From NCBI RefSeq assembly GCF_000981805.1, contig NZ_CP011132.1:1984001-2048000 (forward strand): a stretch of DNA of 64,000 nt, given 5' to 3'. This DNA is from Citrobacter amalonaticus Y19. Lineage in GTDB: Bacteria > Pseudomonadota > Gammaproteobacteria > Enterobacterales > Enterobacteriaceae. The notes below the pieces were generated by a model. It was not told where the DNA came from, searched no databases, and saw only the letters and a list, made by a program, of their open reading frames with translations. The number at the start of each line of letters is the position of its first letter. Positions within the stretch are counted from its first letter, which is position 1. The position numbers and the translations under genes were made by a program. Positions 59,669 through 64,000 of this stretch are shown here, piece by piece.

Positions 59669-61090
59669 TCAGGCAAGCTTTGGAAACGTCGCAACGTTGC
59701 GTGGCTGAAGAGTTTCAGCCCTGCGTGGGGTGAGCGTCTTTAGATCGCTGATAAACTGCTCCTGCCAGTGATTGATGTCGTTTTTCACAATCACTTCCAG
59801 CATCTCAGCATGACGCGACATTCGCTCGGCCAGCGGCATTGTGAGTGCGCGATCCAGCGCCGCCGCCACTTCATCGCGATCGTACGGGTTGACTATCAGC
59901 GCAGAAGTCAGCTCATTGGCCGCACCGGCGAATTGCGACAGCACCAGAACGCCTGGATTGGCGGGATCCTGGGCGGCAACGAACTCTTTCGCCACCAGAT
60001 TCATGCCGTCGCGCAGCGGCGTGACCAGTCCCACATCCGATGCGCGGTAGACTTTCATTAGCAGTTTACGTTCAAAATGCTGGTTAAGATAAAACAGCGG
60101 CGTCCAGCCTAACTGCCCGTATTTGCCGTTAATGCGTCCGGCTTCCGTCTCAAGCTGATGACGGATATCCTGATACGCCTGCACTTCGCCACGCGAAGTG
60201 GGCGCAATCTGCGTATAACGAATTTTCCCGTGATGCTGAGGGAATTTCTCCAGCAGCGCCTCATAGGCCTGAAAACGCTCCGGAAGCCCTTTTGAGTAAT
60301 CGAGTCGCTCAACGGAAAAGATATTCTTCAGGGTCTTTAACTCAGCCTTGAGCTGAGCCAGTTTCGGCGGCAGCGGCCCCGACGCCTGGCGGGCAATTTC
60401 CTGCGGTTCAATGCCGATAGGATAGACCGCCGTGTGAAAGTGTTTCCCCCACGCCGTGTGGTTGTGCGTGTCGCAGGAACTGACTCTTGTCAGGCTGGAG
60501 AGGCCGTCGAGGAAAGCCTGGCGGTCGTTTTCGGTTTGAAAACCCAGCAGATCAAAATCGCACATCTGCTCAAGGAGGATCTCTGATGACGGCAAGGCAT
60601 TGAAAATCTCCGGCGTGGGAAAGGGAATATGCAGGAAAAATCCGATCCGGTTGTTCACGCCGCGCTTACGCAGTTCGCTGGCAAATGGCAGCAGGTGATA
60701 ATCATGGATCCAGAGGATATCATCGTCTTTTAGCAGCGGCAGCAGCTTGTCTGCCAGTTGCGCATTCACACGCTGGTAGCCTTCCCAGGCAGTACGCTGG
60801 AAGTTTACCAGGTCAAGCCGGTAGTGAAAGGCTGGCCATAACACCGCGTTAGAGAACTGGTTGTAATACTCGTCGTGATCCTTCTCGCTCAGGTTAAACG
60901 ATGCCCAGGTGATGTTGCCCCGGGTGACCTTTTTTAATGGCTTATCCTCGTTACCCAGTTCGCCACTCCAACCGAACCAAAGCCCCCCAGCCGCTTTCAA
61001 CGCCCCCAATATCCCAACGGCCAGGCCGCCTGCACTGGTTTTGTTATCCGGAGGCGCTATTCGATTAGATACTACGACTAAACGACTCAT
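59669..61090 (-). CDS. otsA: Trehalose-6-phosphate synthase OtsA
   Basis: Joins UDP-glucose and glucose-6-phosphate to trehalose-6-phosphate for osmoprotection. It is a GT20-family retaining glycosyltransferase with SNRIAPPDN and GGLAVGILGAL at the donor loop, WIHDYHLLPF, FFLHIPFPTPEIF, VERLDYSKGLPERF and LVTPLRDGMNLVAKEF. From ATG 61090 it has 473 residues, the E. coli size; an ATG six codons earlier is weaker. It overlaps the end of otsB by 26 bases. Confidence 0.97.
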   Translation of the reverse strand: MSRLVVVSNRIAPPDNKTSAGGLAVGILGALKAAGGLWFGWSGELGNEDKPLKKVTRGNITWASFNLSEKDHDEYYNQFSNAVLWPAFHYRLDLVNFQRTAWEGYQRVNAQLADKLLPLLKDDDILWIHDYHLLPFASELRKRGVNNRIGFFLHIPFPTPEIFNALPSSEILLEQMCDFDLLGFQTENDRQAFLDGLSSLTRVSSCDTHNHTAWGKHFHTAVYPIGIEPQEIARQASGPLPPKLAQLKAELKTLKNIFSVERLDYSKGLPERFQAYEALLEKFPQHHGKIRYTQIAPTSRGEVQAYQDIRHQLETEAGRINGKYGQLGWTPLFYLNQHFERKLLMKVYRASDVGLVTPLRDGMNLVAKEFVAAQDPANPGVLVLSQFAGAANELTSALIVNPYDRDEVAAALDRALTMPLAERMSRHAEMLEVIVKNDINHWQEQFISDLKTLTPRRAETLQPRNVATFPKLA

Positions 61091-61865
61091 TGCCATCTCT
61101 CCTGTCATTCATGTTTTTTTCTTGTTGTGCCGCGTAAACAGACTCCAGCCAGCGCCAGACATCTGGCACCCCGGCTAATCGCCATTGCGCCTGTGTCTCC
61201 CCCTCTCCGACTTTCACTGAAATGCCACCCGCCTTGTTCACGACACCAAACCCCGTCTCATCGGTCAGATCGTCACCCAGAAAAACAGGGACCCGCCCGG
61301 CAAACGGCGCTTCCCGCATAAACGCGGCGATGGCTTCACCTTTGTTAGTGCCTTTCGGCTTAATTTCGACAACACACTTCCCCTGCTGAAGCGCGAGCTG
61401 CGGCCAGGTTTGCGTGATACGCAACGCCAGTGCCTGCAGCGCGGCTTCATGCTCTGGCGCCTGTCGGTAATGCAGCGCAAACGCCATTCCTTTGGTCTCA
61501 ATCTCTGTTCCCGGCAGCTGCGCCAGCGCCGTATGTAACTGCACGCTGATATCGCGTTCTATTGCCGAAGGGAGGTGCACGATATGCATTTTCCCATTGA
61601 TGTCACGGCGTTCAGCCCCATGCACGCCTGCCAGCGGAAAGCGCCATGGGTGAGCCAACGCGTCAAGTTCAACCATTGAGCGCCCTGAAATCAATGCCAG
61701 AGCCCCTGCGTTGCATTCTGCAAGATGATGGAGCATCTGAAGGATCGTGGGAGGAATCACCACCTGGTCTGGATGCGGCTTGAGCTCCGCAAGGGTTCCA
61801 TCGAGATCAAAAAAATAAGCATAGTGCACGGACTGTTCAGGGGTTACGGTTAACGGTTCTGTCAC
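61065..61865 (-). CDS. otsB: Trehalose-6-phosphate phosphatase OtsB
   Basis: Dephosphorylates trehalose-6-phosphate to trehalose. It is a HAD-superfamily phosphatase with the nucleophile motif FFDLDGTLAE, motif II ALISGRS, the Lys in VVEIKPKGTNKGEA and the metal motif FLGDDLTDETGF. I start at GTG 61865 (VTEPLTVTPEQ) after GGAGGAG, the same start codon as E. coli, which gives 266 residues; the open frame to 61967 is not conserved. It is first in otsBA, a stationary-phase and osmotic-stress operon in E. coli. Confidence 0.96.
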   Translation of the reverse strand: MTEPLTVTPEQSVHYAYFFDLDGTLAELKPHPDQVVIPPTILQMLHHLAECNAGALALISGRSMVELDALAHPWRFPLAGVHGAERRDINGKMHIVHLPSAIERDISVQLHTALAQLPGTEIETKGMAFALHYRQAPEHEAALQALALRITQTWPQLALQQGKCVVEIKPKGTNKGEAIAAFMREAPFAGRVPVFLGDDLTDETGFGVVNKAGGISVKVGEGETQAQWRLAGVPDVWRWLESVYAAQQEKNMNDRRDGNESFSRSI

Positions 61866-61967
61866 CCGATACTCCTCCTTATTGTCATGTATGAACCGCG
61901 CGGATCGCGCCTCATAAGCAACAATAAGTATAGACAGTGTGACAGTGCTCGCCATTTGGAAAGACAA

Positions 61968-61993
61968 TTGCCAGCCGGGGTAGCGGCTGGCAA
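61968..61993. other. Hairpin downstream of araH
   Basis: TTGCCAGCC (61968-61976) pairs perfectly with GGCTGGCAA (61985-61993) around an eight-base loop. There is no T run on either strand, so it is likely a 3'-end stabiliser or Rho-assisted stop for araFGH. It lies between the araH stop and the otsB promoter. Confidence 0.55.
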
Positions 61994-62030
61994 AGGAGAG
62001 GAACTAGACTAAAAAGTTGGGCTTTTTTTA

Positions 62031-63026
62031 TCAGACTGTACGCTTCGCTTTTTGTTTGTAACGGTCGAAGATCACTGCGGCCAGCAGGATCAGACCGCGC
62101 ACGACGTACTGGGCGAAAGGCGAAATGTTCAGCAGGTTCATGGCATTCTCCACGGTGCCCAGAATCAGGACACCCGCCACCACATATGAGATTTTTCCGA
62201 TGCCGCCCTTCAGGGAAACGCCCCCTAACACGCAGGCAGAGATAACAATCAGCTCATAGCCAATGGAGGTCATCGGCTGCCCGCTTGTCATACGCGAGGC
62301 GAGGATAATCCCGGCTGCCGCAGAGACCAGTCCGGAGAGCACGAAAATAATGATTTTGGTACGTACCACCGGCACCCCAGCCAGACGCGCCGCCTCTTCG
62401 TTACCCCCAATCGCCAGCGTGTTGCGCCCGAAGGTGGTTTTGTTTAACAGCAAGCCAAAGATGATCAGGCAGCCCACCGTGAGCCAGATCGGTGCCGGTA
62501 AGCCGAACCAGTTGGCATAGCCGAGAGTAAAGAAGCGCTCGTCTTCAATCCCCACCGCTTTACCGTCGGAAATGATATACGCCAGGCCACGGACGATTTG
62601 CATCGTTGCCAGCGTGGTGATCAGGGCGTTGATTTTCAGTTGTGCAATCACGAAGCCGTTGACCAGTCCGCACAGCACTCCCAGCAGCAGGCCCGCCCCC
62701 ACGCCGATCCACAGGCTTTCGGTCATATTGATGACCACCGCCGTGGTCACCCCGGCACAGGCGATCACCGACGCCACGGACAGGTCGAAATCCCCTGACG
62801 CCAGGCAGAACAACATGCCGCAGGCCACCATCCCGGACATGGAGATCGCCAGCCCCAGCCCTTTCATATTGATGAATGTCGCGAAGTTTGGCACAAAAAT
62901 GGCGCAGGCCAGGAACAGGACGGCGAACACCACCAACATGCCATACTGGTCCCAGATACGTCCCAGGCTAAAAGGTGACGGCGACTTTGGCGCGCCCGAT
63001 CCGGAAGTAGTTACGGAAGACATCAT
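62031..63026 (-). CDS. araH: L-arabinose ABC transporter permease AraH
   Basis: Membrane subunit of the AraFGH high-affinity arabinose importer. The 331 residues show 8-10 spans of the ribose/xylose-type permease family, with SGDFDLSVASVIACAGV, GNEEAARLAGVPV and GGVSLKGGIGKI as conserved loops. The N-terminus (MMSSVTTSGSGAPK) matches E. coli AraH. It follows araG by 11 bases. Confidence 0.97.
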   Translation of the reverse strand: MMSSVTTSGSGAPKSPSPFSLGRIWDQYGMLVVFAVLFLACAIFVPNFATFINMKGLGLAISMSGMVACGMLFCLASGDFDLSVASVIACAGVTTAVVINMTESLWIGVGAGLLLGVLCGLVNGFVIAQLKINALITTLATMQIVRGLAYIISDGKAVGIEDERFFTLGYANWFGLPAPIWLTVGCLIIFGLLLNKTTFGRNTLAIGGNEEAARLAGVPVVRTKIIIFVLSGLVSAAAGIILASRMTSGQPMTSIGYELIVISACVLGGVSLKGGIGKISYVVAGVLILGTVENAMNLLNISPFAQYVVRGLILLAAVIFDRYKQKAKRTV

Positions 63027-63037
63027 TCTCTCCTTTC

Positions 63038-64000
63038 TCAGGCGACAGCCTGGCTGACTTTAGGCATCGCGAGGCTCAGCGCCTGTCGCTCATCCGCCTG
63101 TTCGTGAAGTAATTCCCCGGCAATCTCTCCTTCCCGCATCACCACAATGCGGTCAGCCACGCCGAGGACTTCCGGCAGGTCACTGGAGGCGAACAGCACG
63201 GCAACGCCGCGCGCAGCCAGGGCATAGATAACGTTATAAATTTCATGCTTCGCACCAACGTCAATCCCGCGCGTCGGTTCGTCGAGTAAAATCACCTTCA
63301 TCTCTTCCGACAGCCAGCGGCCGAGAATCGCCTTTTGCTGGTTACCGCCGGAGAGATTCATGATGAGCTGTTCGGCACCGGGCGTTTTGATGTTCAGCGA
63401 GCGAATGTGATGGTCGGCATTGGTCTCCTCCCATCCGTTGTTGATCACACATCCGCCCAGCACATGCTTACGCCGGGCGCTGATGTTGATGTTGTCGCGT
63501 ACCGAATGTACCGGGATGATCCCCTCCGCTTTTCGGTCTTCCGGGCACAGCATCATTCCTGCCGCGATGGCATTCGCCGGCTTGCGAATATCAACGGGTT
63601 TTTCGTCGATATAGACCTGCCCTTCGCTGATGCGGGTGCCGCCAAACAGGCCTTTCATCAACTCACTGCGCCCCGCTCCCACCAGTCCAAACAGCCCGAC
63701 AATTTCGCCACTGCGTACCGTGAGGCTGATGGGCGTGCGCACGCCCGGCGCTTTTACTTCATGCAGACGCAGGCGTTCTGCGCCATAGGGACGTGACTGC
63801 CAGCCGTAGATATCGCCCAGATCGCGCCCTACCATTGCCTGCACCAGCGCATCGTGGTTGACCTGCTGCATATCGGTAAAGGTTTTCACGTAGCGGCCAT
63901 CTTTAAACACGGTAATCGCATCGCTGAGGGCGAAGATTTCCTCCATGCGGTGCGAGACATACAGAATGACCCGCCCTTCTTTACGCAGTTCGCGGATCAC
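63038..64000 (-). CDS. araG: L-arabinose ABC transporter ATP-binding protein AraG, 5' end cut by window edge
   Basis: Twin-cassette ATPase of the AraFGH importer. The window holds the C-terminal 320 residues of a protein usually about 504 long; the frame is open to position 64000, so the first cassette is mostly outside. Visible are the H-loop of cassette 1 (ILYVSHRMEEIF), the linker, a degenerate Walker A of cassette 2 (GLFGLVGAGRSE), signature LSGGNQQKAILGRWL, Walker B ILLDEPTRGIDVGAK and the final FASSDLPEVLG switch. Confidence 0.97.
   Translation of the reverse strand: MIRELRKEGRVILYVSHRMEEIFALSDAITVFKDGRYVKTFTDMQQVNHDALVQAMVGRDLGDIYGWQSRPYGAERLRLHEVKAPGVRTPISLTVRSGEIVGLFGLVGAGRSELMKGLFGGTRISEGQVYIDEKPVDIRKPANAIAAGMMLCPEDRKAEGIIPVHSVRDNINISARRKHVLGGCVINNGWEETNADHHIRSLNIKTPGAEQLIMNLSGGNQQKAILGRWLSEEMKVILLDEPTRGIDVGAKHEIYNVIYALAARGVAVLFASSDLPEVLGVADRIVVMREGEIAGELLHEQADERQALSLAMPKVSQAVA

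Noticed and set aside
1..64000. CRISPR array, prophage, insertion sequence, tRNA or rRNA gene
   Set aside because: No regularly spaced repeats, transposase or integrase frames, or tRNA/rRNA-like sequence were seen; the only repeats are REP/BIME and ERIC.

Overview
The window is a contiguous chromosomal stretch of an enterobacterium. Gene order follows the Escherichia coli zwf-to-araG region almost gene for gene, and most proteins match the E. coli family length exactly. A Tap receptor lies next to Tar, and araGH lies next to otsBA. Together with several extra loci this points to Citrobacter or a close relative; the genus is an inference. No tRNA, rRNA, CRISPR array, prophage or insertion sequence was seen. 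Both edges cut genes: zwf at the left (C-terminal part missing) and araG at the right (N-terminal part missing).

Region 1 (1-21.8 kb) is core housekeeping: zwf / hexR-pykA (central carbon metabolism with a HexR operator), lpxM (lipid A acylation, with an apparent 1-nt frameshift in an A8 run), mepM-znuA / znuCB (zinc uptake with a Zur box and a murein endopeptidase), ruvBA with a LexA box, ruvC-yebC-nudB-aspS, yecD-yecE-yecN-cmoA-cmoB, cutC-yecM (with the sigma-E sRNA micL in the 3' part of cutC) and argS. REP/BIME and ERIC repeats occupy several intergenic gaps.

Region 2 (21.8-30.3 kb) is accessory carbon metabolism between argS and flhE. One divergent cluster encodes a VOC protein, an FHS-family sugar permease and a 52-residue candidate protein on the minus strand, and a DeoC-type aldolase, an FGGY kinase and a DeoR-type repressor on the plus strand. 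The divergent control region carries CAAATGAAA repeats around a CRP-like site. Beside it is a GH105 unsaturated-rhamnogalacturonyl hydrolase with a GPH-family transporter, which look like a pectin-fragment scavenging pair. The sugar used by the first cluster cannot be read from the sequence; it is the best candidate here for an undescribed pathway.

Region 3 (30.3-58.4 kb) is the flagellar and chemotaxis locus: flhEAB, cheZYBR-tap-tar, cheWA-motBA and flhCD, with sigma-28 promoters before tar and inside flhC (the latter for the MotR sRNA and motAB-cheAW). It is interrupted twice by fimbrial operons. A four-gene FimA/FimD-type operon lies between flhB and cheZ, and a five-gene archaic (Csu-like, spore-coat-U-domain) pilus operon lies between cheW and tar beside a dicarboxylate/amino-acid symporter gene. 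Adhesion genes therefore bracket the tar-cheZ operon on both sides.

Region 4 (58.4-64 kb) holds the long flhDC/uspC divergent control region with a CRP site, uspC (with a possible 33-codon leader ORF), otsBA for trehalose synthesis, and araH plus most of araG for arabinose ABC uptake.
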